Shown: positions 8,512-16,448 of the stretch, piece by piece | Layout of the letters: every line of letters begins with the position of its first letter | Position numbering within the stretch: the first letter of the stretch is position 1 | From: Chitinophagaceae bacterium | GTDB lineage: Bacteria > Bacteroidota > Bacteroidia > Chitinophagales > Chitinophagaceae | Length of the DNA: 59,366 nt | Assembly (NCBI GenBank): GCA_016787085.1 | Contig: JAEUVJ010000054.1 | Location: 1-59,366 of the forward strand | Direction: 5' to 3' | Made by a program: the position numbers and the translations under genes | Notes under the pieces: model-generated | Database searches by the model: none | Seen by the model: the letters and a program-made list of their open reading frames with translations, nothing else | Told to the model about the DNA's origin: nothing

Positions 8512-9206
8512 TAGGCATCAAAGAGATAAAGGATTCTTTGCTTCACTTACTCTTCCCGCATGTATGTGCCGGGTGCGGCAGCGATCTGTTAGGGGAAAAC
8601 ACTTCACTTTGCCTGAGATGTATAGATGCTATGCCTGAAACCGGCTTTGAACAACATACAGGCAATCCTGTCGAAAAGAAATTCTGGGGAAGGCTGCCAT
8701 TGATGGCAGGAACATCTCAATACTATTTTACCCGGGAATCATTGATGCAGCATCTGATGCACCAGTTCAAATACAGGGGCAATAAAGAACTCGGCTTACA
8801 GCTGGGCAGGATGATGGGCAACAGCCTGAAAAGTTCGGGCCGTTTTAATATTGATGCGCTGGTCCCCTTGCCGTTGTTTGCCTCAAAAGAAAAAAGAAGG
8901 GGCTTTAATCAGTCACTTATTTTATGTGAAGGCATGGCAGAAAGCATGGGTGTTCCCGTGTGGAAAGAAATAGTCATTCGTTCACAGCATACCGAAACAC
9001 AGACCAAAAAAGGAAGGATCGAAAGATGGCAGAATATGGAAGGAAAGTTTGTTCTGACCGAACCGGGCAAGATCGCAGGCAACCATATCATGCTGGTAGA
9101 TGATGTAGTAACCACAGGCGCCACACTTGAAGCTTGTGGCATTGAATTATTGAAAGCGCCTGGCGTAAGATTGAGTACTGCCACCCTTTGTTTTGCGGCT
9201 CATTAA
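8508..9206 (+). CDS. comF: ComF-family phosphoribosyltransferase-like protein
   Basis: A protein of 232 residues with an N-terminal four-Cys zinc site (C20, C23, C35, C38) and a C-terminal PRTase fold containing the PRPP motif VDDVVTTGAT. ComF is needed for DNA uptake in naturally competent bacteria, with an unclear biochemical role. The 4-nt overlap with radA, itself a transformation-linked gene, supports a DNA-processing context. comEC lies elsewhere in the window. Confidence 0.88.
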   Translation: MIGIKEIKDSLLHLLFPHVCAGCGSDLLGENTSLCLRCIDAMPETGFEQHTGNPVEKKFWGRLPLMAGTSQYYFTRESLMQHLMHQFKYRGNKELGLQLGRMMGNSLKSSGRFNIDALVPLPLFASKEKRRGFNQSLILCEGMAESMGVPVWKEIVIRSQHTETQTKKGRIERWQNMEGKFVLTEPGKIAGNHIMLVDDVVTTGATLEACGIELLKAPGVRLSTATLCFAAH

Positions 9207-9259
9207 CTTTTGGTTCGGTCATTTCCTCTTTCGCCGCTTTGTTATTACTTTTATAGTTG

Positions 9260-10651
9260 ATGAAAACCACTTTACTTATTATCCTGTCCGCTGTGATGCT
9301 ATTGGCCGCATGTAAAAAAGATTCATTTATTACGTCTGGCGATGCAAGAGTCACCATCACTGCCGATACACTGAAATACGATACTGTTTTTCCCACCACT
9401 GGCTCAGTTACCCAACTTTTTAAGATCGTCAATGAAAATGATCAGAAACTTCGCCTGTCATCTGTCAAACTGATGGGAGGTTCTGCTTCTGCATTTAAAA
9501 TAAATGTGGATGGCTTTGCCAGCCCTGAAGTCAGCAACATTGAGATCGAAGCGAATGACAGTGTATATGTTTTTGTACAAGTGAACGTAAACCCCACGGC
9601 CGCTAACCTGCCTTTTGTCATTCGTGACAGTATCCAGGTCAGCTATAACGGCAACAACAGGTTGGTACAATTAGAAGCCTGGGGACAGAATGCCCATTTT
9701 TTCCGGGACAAAGAGATCTCTGCAGATGAGACATGGACCAACGATCTGCCTTATGTGATACTCGGCTACCTGCGTGTCAATTCAAACGGGAAACTGACGA
9801 TTGATAAAGGCTGCCGTATCTATGTTCATGCCGATGCACCGATTATTGTTGACGGGACTTTACAGGTGAACGGACTTAAGGATACAGCTGACCGTGTTTA
9901 TTTTACCGGCGACAGGCTGGATGAGCCTTATAAAAGCTATCCTGCTTCGTGGCCAGGTATTTATTTCAGCGCCGGCAGTAAAGACAATATTCTGAACTAT
10001 GCAGTCATCAGGAATTCTTATCAATCCATCGCCATTCAGGACCCATCGCCTAATGCAAACCCAAAGGTGACGTTAAATGAATGTGTGATTGATAATTCTT
10101 ACGACGCAGGTATCATTGCCTCCAACTCCAGCATCACCGTCCAGAATTGCTTAATCAGCAACTGCGGAAAAAATATTGCACTCATCAAAGGCGGAAACTA
10201 CAACTTCACACACTGCACGGTTGCCAGTTATTCAAATGGGTATATACAGCACCGTGACCCGGTACTTCAGGTAAGGAATTTTGACGGCACCAATGCTACC
10301 GCCGACCTTACCGCGGTATTCCGCAATTGTATTTTCTGGGGTGAGAATGGTATCGTGGATGATGAAGTAGTGGTCAATAAAACAGGAAATACTGTTTTCG
10401 CGGTAAATTTTGATCATACCCTCTGGAAAGTGCAGACAGTTCCTTCCAACATTACTTCAAACCAGATCATCAACGATCAAAAACCGCTGTTTGATACGAT
10501 TGATGTATCCAGACAGTTCTATAATTTCAGGCTAAAAAACGATTCGCCTGCGAAAAATAAGGGGGTAGCCTCCGCGGTAACGATTGACCTTGATGGCAAA
10601 CCCCGTCCCGTTGGCCTGCCTGATCTTGGTTGCTTTGAGATACAGCCATAG
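9260..10651 (+). CDS. Lipoprotein with right-handed beta-helix
   Basis: A protein of 463 residues. The start is placed at the ATG at 9260; a TTG one codon earlier is less likely. A lipobox LLAAC with Cys18 predicts lipidation. The first domain (about residues 25-130) looks like an immunoglobulin-type fold with short beta-strands. A middle region with irregular repeats (YAVIRNSYQSIAI, NECVIDNSYDAGII, NCLISNCGKNIAL) is typical of parallel beta-helix proteins. The end (PRPVGLPDLGCFE) matches the closing motif of such Bacteroidota surface proteins. Function is unknown; surface or outer-membrane location is inferred. Confidence 0.75.
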   Translation: MKTTLLIILSAVMLLAACKKDSFITSGDARVTITADTLKYDTVFPTTGSVTQLFKIVNENDQKLRLSSVKLMGGSASAFKINVDGFASPEVSNIEIEANDSVYVFVQVNVNPTAANLPFVIRDSIQVSYNGNNRLVQLEAWGQNAHFFRDKEISADETWTNDLPYVILGYLRVNSNGKLTIDKGCRIYVHADAPIIVDGTLQVNGLKDTADRVYFTGDRLDEPYKSYPASWPGIYFSAGSKDNILNYAVIRNSYQSIAIQDPSPNANPKVTLNECVIDNSYDAGIIASNSSITVQNCLISNCGKNIALIKGGNYNFTHCTVASYSNGYIQHRDPVLQVRNFDGTNATADLTAVFRNCIFWGENGIVDDEVVVNKTGNTVFAVNFDHTLWKVQTVPSNITSNQIINDQKPLFDTIDVSRQFYNFRLKNDSPAKNKGVASAVTIDLDGKPRPVGLPDLGCFEIQP

Positions 10652-10695
10652 GCAACGTTCAAAAAATAACAGCCGATATAAGAACCGGGCTGACG

Positions 10696-10703
10696 TATAT
10701 TTG
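10696..10703 (+). promoter_or_regulatory. -7 promoter box (TATATTTG) of the peroxidase gene
   Basis: A perfect TAnnTTTG match, 44 nt before the start codon. No clear -33 element was found. Confidence 0.5.
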
Positions 10704-10747
10704 TTCATCACGCTTACTGCCCATCATCATTAAACTAATAATACATC

Positions 10748-11314
10748 ATGAAAACACTATTGCTGTCATTGATCCTGTCGGTAACCCTGACAGGAGCTTC
10801 CATTTATGATTTTAAAGTAGCCGGGCTGGACGGGAACGATATTGACTTCTCAACATTCAAAGGCAAAAAGATCATGATCGTCAATACAGCCTCCAAATGT
10901 GGTAATACACCCCAGTACGAAGGTCTTGAAGCCTTGTATAAAAAATACAAGGACAAACTGGTGATCGTCGGTTTTCCTGCCAACAATTTTGGCGGACAGG
11001 AGCCCGGCAGCAAGGAAGAGATACAGGAATTTTGCAAAAAGAACTATGGCGTTTCTTTCCCCATGGCGGATAAGGTATCGGTAAGAGGCGAGGATATTCA
11101 CCCTCTTTTCAAATGGCTGGTAGATCAGTCGAAAGAACTGGCAAAAAATGTTCCTGCAGACAATTCAAAAGATCTGGTATGGAAACGTTTCCTGCAAGAC
11201 CCTGTTATCTGGAATTTTACCAAATTCCTGTTGGATGAAAAAGGAAACCTTGTGGCCGTATTCCACAACAAAACAGGGCCGATGAGTGAAGAAGTGCTGA
11301 AATACCTGAACTAA
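10748..11314 (+). CDS. Glutathione peroxidase-like thiol peroxidase, exported
   Basis: A peroxidase of 188 residues that reduces peroxides. The catalytic set is visible: peroxidatic C51 in NTASKCGNTPQY, Gln84 in FGGQEPG, and W155-N156 in WNFTK. It uses Cys, not selenocysteine. C96 (EFCKKNYG) is a candidate resolving Cys, so thioredoxin is a likelier reductant than glutathione. The N terminus (MKTLLLSLILSVTLTGAS) is a signal peptide, placing it in the periplasm. Its own promoter and terminator make it a single-gene unit. Confidence 0.9.
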   Translation: MKTLLLSLILSVTLTGASIYDFKVAGLDGNDIDFSTFKGKKIMIVNTASKCGNTPQYEGLEALYKKYKDKLVIVGFPANNFGGQEPGSKEEIQEFCKKNYGVSFPMADKVSVRGEDIHPLFKWLVDQSKELAKNVPADNSKDLVWKRFLQDPVIWNFTKFLLDEKGNLVAVFHNKTGPMSEEVLKYLN

Positions 11315-11333
11315 TAAAATATTACAAGTTATT

Positions 11334-11366
11334 AAAGGCCCGCTTAATATAAGCAGGCCTTTTTAT
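11334..11366 (+). terminator. Intrinsic terminator after the peroxidase gene
   Basis: AAAGGCC-C-GCTT pairs with AAGC-A-GGCCTTT around AATAT, followed by TTTTATTT. One internal mismatch. Confidence 0.85.
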
Positions 11367-11396
11367 TTATATTGCCGGGAATATCCCTTTATCCTT

Positions 11397-14300
11397 ATGG
11401 CGGATTTCAATAAATATTTCAAATCACTTCAGTCACACAAGATATCAGAGATTACAGAGCACTCCCACCGGACAAATCTCCAGCATTTGCTGGAAGAAAT
11501 AGCCGGGCCTAAGATGAAAATATTGCATGAGCCTAAGCGGGAAGGGAAGTTTGGCTCCCCTGATTATAAGGTGACCATTACTGAAAGTATTGTAGGCTAT
11601 GTGGAGAATAAGAAAGTCGAGGAAAGTCTGGATAAAATCCTCAAAAGCCCACAGATCAAAAAATACCAGGCCTTATCCGACAATATCCTGCTGACAAATT
11701 ACATAGAATGGATATGGATCAAAGACGGCAAGATCCAGAAAAGAGAAACGCTTTGTTTCCTTACGGACTTAGAAAATAAGAAGGCTAAGCTGGATCTATC
11801 AAAAGCAGACGCCGTTCATAACCTGATCAGATCCTTTCTTTCGCAGGCCCCAAAAGAGATTGGCGATGCAAAGAAACTTGCAGAAGCATTGGCTGTAAGG
11901 GCTAAACTGCTGAAAGATTTCTTACAGGAAGAGTTAACCCGGCAGGACAATGAACATACTGAAGGCCGCCTTTACCAGCTATACGAAACGTTCAAAACCT
12001 TTGTATTTCATGAGCTGACCGTCAGTGAATTTTCAGATGCTTTTGCTCAAAACCTTGTCTATGGCCTTTTCCTAGCTAAACTGAATGCTGGTGTAAAACC
12101 TGTCAGTCTGAATAATGCCTGGGATTATATCCCGGCTACCTTTGAACTGATCCGGGAACTGGTGGACTTTCTGAAAGAGCTGAAAAGGGATGAATACAGG
12201 GAAACAAAATGGATAGTGGAAGAAGTACTGACCATTATGAACCATCTTGACCTGAAGGCGATACAAGATTCACTTTCCTTTACCAAAAGGAGAAAGGATA
12301 AGGATGACCTGACGATCAAAGACCCCTATGTTTATTTCTACGAAGATTTTCTGGCGGCCTATGATAAAAAACTGAAGGAAGCCAAAGGGGTATATTATAC
12401 ACCACCGCCTGTAGTCAATTTCATTGTCAGGGCTATCAATGACATCCTGAAAGATACGTTTCAAATTAAAGACGGGTTGGCTGACAGGCAAAAAGTAACG
12501 GTCCTCGACTTTGCCACGGGCACCGGTACTTTCCTTGTTGAGATTCTGCAACAGATATTTGATACCCTGCCCAAAGGTTCAGGAAAAAAAGAACTATTGA
12601 TAAAGGAACATGTGCTGAAGAACCTGTTTGGGTTTGAATACCTGATCGCTCCTTATACTATTGCTCATTTAAAATTGTCTCAGTTTTTAAAAGATAACGA
12701 CTATGAACTGCAAGCCGGTGAAAGATTGCAGGTTTTTCTTACTAATACACTGGAACCTATTGACAAGAACACAAAGATACCTTTATTGCCTGCCCTTACA
12801 GAAGAAAGTCAGCATGCCCAGCTTGTAAAAGAAAAACCGATATTGGTAATAACCGGCAATCCCCCGTATTCGGGGCATTCAAAAAATCCATCAGAAACAA
12901 AAGTGAAGCTTTCAAAGGGTATTGCCTATACAAAAAAATACAGGTGGAACAGCACGACTAATAAGGTAGAGGGTATTCCTTCAAGGGCAACAAAGGATGG
13001 ATGGTATAAGATCAAAACCGACATTGGCGAAAAAATGATGGAATATTATTTTGTTGATGGTAAACCTTTAGGTGAAAAAAATCCCAAATGGTTACAAGAT
13101 GACTATGTGAAGTTTATCAGGTTTGCACAGGACAAAATGGGTAAGGTGGACGAGGGAATTGTCGGGATAATCACAAATCACAGATTCTTAACCAACCCGA
13201 CATTCAGAGGAATGAGGCAAAGCCTCATGAAAACGTTTAACCAAATCTATATTCTTGATCTGCATGGAAGCAACAAGCCAAAGGAGATGGCCCCGGATGG
13301 GGGCAAGGATGAAAACGTATTTGACATTGAACAAGGCGTGGCAATCTCTCTTTTAATTAAAAAGAAAGGGCTTGAGAACAAGGTTTATCATTCCGATTTC
13401 TGGGGAACTAGAAAGGAGAAATATAAGAGAAGTATTGTTGAAGAAATCTATAATATAAAGTGGACGGAGCTAACTCCTAAAAGGGAGTTTTTCCGTTTCA
13501 TTCCTGAAAATGATAAATTAAAAGATGTGTACGATAGAGGTTTTTCAATTGAGAAGATTTTTTTGAAAAACACGTTAGCTGTAGTTACTGGAGATGATGA
13601 AATGTTTATTGATTTTGATGAAAGTTCTTTAGTTAAAAAGCTAAAAGCTTCACATGGCGAAGAAAGAATATTGAAGGAAAAAGTCAAGCAGATAGATTAT
13701 AGAGTTTTTGACTGCCGTGTCATTTATTATGATACTAAATTGATTGAAAGGCCTCGATTCGAAATAATGCAGAACCTTCTTTTTGAGAATATCGCATTAA
13801 ACTCAGCAAAGTATGGTAGAAAGTTAGGTTCTTTTAATTATTTTGTTAGTAAAAATATTACTAGCAAGGATTTAACCTCTAGCGTTGACAGTGTAAATAC
13901 TTTCCCGCTCTATCTTAGAATCGGAGAGACTATAGAACCTAATTTTTCCGATTATTTTAAAAGGATATGTCTTGAAAAGTACAATTTTGCTGGCCCAAAT
14001 GAAATTTTTAGTTATATCTACGCTATTTTATATAGTCATACTTACCGTGAAAAATTTGCTGAATTTCTTAAATCAGAGTTTCCAAAAATTCCTTTTACAG
14101 ATGACAAGATTATATTTCAGCGATTGGCAGAATTAGGAAAAGAATTAATAAAAGTACACTTGCTTCAAAGTAAAAATGATTTCGATATTTCGCTCGGCCA
14201 TTATTTCGGCAAGAACCATATTGTTGAAAAGCCTGTTTACCAGTTGGTGGGAAAAACAGGCCGGCTGTTCATAAATAAAGAAAGCTATTTTGATAATGTA

Positions 14301-14480
14301 CCAAGGGAAGTTTACGAATTTTACGTCGGCGGCTACCAGGTACTGGAAAAATACCTGAAAGACCGGAAAGGCCGGAATATTCTGAAAGAAATTGATCATG
14401 TGGCAGAAATAGTTCAGGCGCTGGCGTTTACGATTGATCAGATGAAAAAAATTGATTCATTGACCAAAAGCTGGGTATAA
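11397..14480 (+). CDS. Single-chain restriction-modification enzyme (type IIG/ISP-like)
   Basis: A protein of 1027 residues combining cleavage, methylation and recognition. The N-terminal PD-(D/E)xK nuclease shows P55-D56 and E70-N71-K72. A helical linker follows, then an N6-adenine methyltransferase with SAM motif DFATGTGTF (near residue 372) and catalytic N488-P-P-Y491. The C-terminal part resembles the specificity domain of type ISP enzymes. No helicase motifs are seen between nuclease and methyltransferase, so it is closer to type IIG in layout than to true ISP enzymes. The stretch at about 13440-14160 is clearly more AT-rich than its surroundings, as expected for an exchanged recognition domain. 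It sits between housekeeping genes and is likely horizontally acquired. Confidence 0.85.
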   Translation: MADFNKYFKSLQSHKISEITEHSHRTNLQHLLEEIAGPKMKILHEPKREGKFGSPDYKVTITESIVGYVENKKVEESLDKILKSPQIKKYQALSDNILLTNYIEWIWIKDGKIQKRETLCFLTDLENKKAKLDLSKADAVHNLIRSFLSQAPKEIGDAKKLAEALAVRAKLLKDFLQEELTRQDNEHTEGRLYQLYETFKTFVFHELTVSEFSDAFAQNLVYGLFLAKLNAGVKPVSLNNAWDYIPATFELIRELVDFLKELKRDEYRETKWIVEEVLTIMNHLDLKAIQDSLSFTKRRKDKDDLTIKDPYVYFYEDFLAAYDKKLKEAKGVYYTPPPVVNFIVRAINDILKDTFQIKDGLADRQKVTVLDFATGTGTFLVEILQQIFDTLPKGSGKKELLIKEHVLKNLFGFEYLIAPYTIAHLKLSQFLKDNDYELQAGERLQVFLTNTLEPIDKNTKIPLLPALTEESQHAQLVKEKPILVITGNPPYSGHSKNPSETKVKLSKGIAYTKKYRWNSTTNKVEGIPSRATKDGWYKIKTDIGEKMMEYYFVDGKPLGEKNPKWLQDDYVKFIRFAQDKMGKVDEGIVGIITNHRFLTNPTFRGMRQSLMKTFNQIYILDLHGSNKPKEMAPDGGKDENVFDIEQGVAISLLIKKKGLENKVYHSDFWGTRKEKYKRSIVEEIYNIKWTELTPKREFFRFIPENDKLKDVYDRGFSIEKIFLKNTLAVVTGDDEMFIDFDESSLVKKLKASHGEERILKEKVKQIDYRVFDCRVIYYDTKLIERPRFEIMQNLLFENIALNSAKYGRKLGSFNYFVSKNITSKDLTSSVDSVNTFPLYLRIGETIEPNFSDYFKRICLEKYNFAGPNEIFSYIYAILYSHTYREKFAEFLKSEFPKIPFTDDKIIFQRLAELGKELIKVHLLQSKNDFDISLGHYFGKNHIVEKPVYQLVGKTGRLFINKESYFDNVPREVYEFYVGGYQVLEKYLKDRKGRNILKEIDHVAEIVQALAFTIDQMKKIDSLTKSWV

Positions 14481-14482
14481 AC

Positions 14483-14941
14483 ATGAGTTACAGGGAGGGT
14501 TTTTTGTATTTATACGAGAGTGCCGAAATGCCCGGGTATTATTATATGAAGGAACATGGCAGCGATGGCGGAGATGACTGGTACCATCGTTTTAACAGGA
14601 CCGGAAAATGGGACGAATCCAATCTGGATGAGGCTGCAAAGAAGGCAGGGGGATACGGCATGCCAAGAATAAAAGTGAAATATCCTCTTGGTGTTCAGGT
14701 ACAGCCGCCTGGTCTTTGCTGGCAGTTTGAGCTATTTATCCAGGACAATAAGGTGGCGGATATAAAACAAGTCACTGATGACCAGAATGCCAATAATACC
14801 TGGTACGCTTTTAAAGAGAAAGTTGATTTAGAACAGTGGTTGGAGGAGTTCTTCACTCGTCGGAATAATGAATTGCATGAGGCGGCCACAAAACAAAACG
14901 CCGGAAAACAGGCTGCACTTGATTTTTCCGGCAATAGCTGA
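14483..14941 (+). CDS. Unknown protein coupled to the restriction-modification gene
   Basis: A protein of 152 residues that I do not recognise. It is soluble, rich in Trp, Tyr and charged residues, and begins MSYREGFLYLYESAEMPGYY. It has no signal peptide, membrane segment, Cys cluster or nucleotide-binding motif. The start codon lies 2 nt after the restriction-modification stop, so translational coupling is likely. The holB start follows after an 11-nt gap. It could be an accessory factor of the enzyme or an unrelated gene of the same operon. Confidence 0.7.
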   Translation: MSYREGFLYLYESAEMPGYYYMKEHGSDGGDDWYHRFNRTGKWDESNLDEAAKKAGGYGMPRIKVKYPLGVQVQPPGLCWQFELFIQDNKVADIKQVTDDQNANNTWYAFKEKVDLEQWLEEFFTRRNNELHEAATKQNAGKQAALDFSGNS

Positions 14942-14952
14942 AGGCGATTGGT

Positions 14953-16221
14953 ATGCAGTTCAACAACGTAATAGGGCAAGCAGAAGTAAAACAAAACCTG
15001 GCGGAACTGGTGCAGCACAACCGCCTGAGCCACGCTTTACTTTTTTTAGGAAAAGAAGGAAGCGGCGCATTGCCTATGGCATTAGCTTTTGCGCAATACG
15101 TAGTATGTGAAAAAGTGAGCGGTCATTGGGCTGCGGTCAAAAATGAGCCTTCGCTTTTTGGAGACGAACCCCACTCCCCACTCACCACTCCCCACTCACC
15201 CGGGGATAGCTGCGGCTCCTGTCCCGCCTGTACCAAATCACAGCAATTCGTTCATCCCGATATTCATTTCAGTTATCCTGTAGTAACAAAGAAACCCGGA
15301 ACACCGCCCATTAGCACTGACTACATTACAGAATGGAGAGAGTTTGTAAAAGGATATCCTTATGGCAATATCTATGATTGGTTGCAGTTCATCGGTGCAG
15401 AAAATAAACAGGGCAATATCACGGCCAATGAATGTAATGATATCATCCGCAAGCTGAGCCTGAAAAGCTTTGAAAGCGAGTACAAAGTGCTGCTGCTCTG
15501 GATGCCGGAATATCTTGGTAATGAAGGCAACAAGTTGTTGAAACTGATCGAAGAGCCGCCACCCAATACTTTGTTCATACTGGCAGCCGAAAATGAATCT
15601 TTGATCCTGCCGACTATATTAAGCCGTTGCCAACTGATCAAAATACCGGCGCTGGAAACAAAAGAAGTGGAAGAAGCGCTGATCAACAGGAATAAAACGG
15701 CCCCGGAAACGGCCAGGCAGGTAGCCAGTGTAAGCGAAGGCAACTATCGTGAAGCCCTGCAGATGGTGCAGCATGCTGATGAAGACTGGCAGAGCTTGCT
15801 GAGGGAATGGCTGAATGCCATGCTGAAGACCGGTCCGATAGCACAAACAAGATGGGTAGAAGAAATAAGTAAGCACGGGAGAGAAAAACAGAAGCAGTTC
15901 CTCCGGTATTTCAACCACCTGCTGGAACTGGCCATCAGGGTTCGGGTGATGACCTCTCCCTCCGACTCCCTCTCCAAAGGAGAGGGAGGGAAAGATCCCT
16001 TTCACCGGAATACTTCGCTCGTTATACCTGAAAAAGAAAAGGATTTTGCAGAGCGGCTGAACAAAATAGCCGGGATAGAACAGCAGCAGGCCATCATAGA
16101 GGAGTTAGACAGGGCGGCCTATTATATAGAAAGGAATGCTAATGCGAAGATATTGTTCCATGCCCTGACCATTAAGTTATACCATATCATTCGGGACAAA
16201 ATTGTATTTTTGACCGATTGA
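14953..16221 (+). CDS. holB: DNA polymerase III delta' subunit-like protein
   Basis: A clamp-loader subunit of 422 residues. The N terminus (MQFNNVIGQAEVKQNL) and a degenerate P-loop (GKEGSGALPMA, near residue 34) match delta'/DnaX-like AAA+ proteins. The zinc-module Cys residues appear as CGSCPAC. NKLLKLIEEPPPNTLFIL and ILSRCQLI are the delta' Box VI and SRC motifs. Two unusual inserts are visible: PHSPLTTPHSP (about residues 74-84), encoded by a tandem 14-bp repeat, and SPSDSLSKGEGG (about residues 335-346), encoded by a palindromic repeat. ricT follows, a pairing also known near holB in Firmicutes. Confidence 0.9.
   Translation: MQFNNVIGQAEVKQNLAELVQHNRLSHALLFLGKEGSGALPMALAFAQYVVCEKVSGHWAAVKNEPSLFGDEPHSPLTTPHSPGDSCGSCPACTKSQQFVHPDIHFSYPVVTKKPGTPPISTDYITEWREFVKGYPYGNIYDWLQFIGAENKQGNITANECNDIIRKLSLKSFESEYKVLLLWMPEYLGNEGNKLLKLIEEPPPNTLFILAAENESLILPTILSRCQLIKIPALETKEVEEALINRNKTAPETARQVASVSEGNYREALQMVQHADEDWQSLLREWLNAMLKTGPIAQTRWVEEISKHGREKQKQFLRYFNHLLELAIRVRVMTSPSDSLSKGEGGKDPFHRNTSLVIPEKEKDFAERLNKIAGIEQQQAIIEELDRAAYYIERNANAKILFHALTIKLYHIIRDKIVFLTD
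15173..15200 (+). repeat. Tandem 14-bp repeat inside holB
   Basis: Two exact copies of ACTCCCCACTCACC (15173-15186 and 15187-15200). Each unit is itself two related 7-mers. The stretch encodes a Pro/Ser/Thr-rich loop just before the zinc-module Cys residues. Confidence 0.85.
15954..15988 (+). repeat. Palindromic repeat inside holB
   Basis: The layout is arm CTCTCCCTCC (15954-15963), spacer GA, then a perfect palindrome CTCCCTCTCC-AAA-GGAGAGGGAG (15966-15988). It stays in frame and encodes a Ser/Gly/Lys-rich insert. It shares its layout with the copy in purH. Confidence 0.85.
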
Positions 16222-16227
16222 GAGAAG

Positions 16228-16258
16228 GGTGAGCGGGGAATGGCTGGTGTGAGTGGGA
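16228..16258 (+). repeat. Degenerate copy of the ACTCCCC-type repeat
   Basis: Read on the minus strand this matches the tandem repeat of holB with several changes. On the plus strand it reads GTGAGCGGGGAATGG followed by GGTGTGAGTGGGA. It lies just after the holB stop. The remaining 190 nt to ricT show no other feature I can support. Confidence 0.5.
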
Positions 16259-16448
16259 TAAGACCCGGAATTATTTGTAAAAGCTTATCGTGTCATTCGT
16301 TACTACATATATTTCTTCCCCTGTTCGGCTTTACATGCTGACCAGCGAACGGAACGTTGAAGTGTGCGACGCAACGAAAGCTTAATAGTAATTCTCAGCC
16401 CGGTCCATCACCTTCTTCCTGATTTAAACAAGTTTTGAAATTGTACTA

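Noticed and set aside
11397..14941. A full genomic island around the restriction-modification gene
   Set aside because: No integrase, transposase, tRNA or flanking direct repeats were found; only the enzyme and perhaps the next gene appear accessory.
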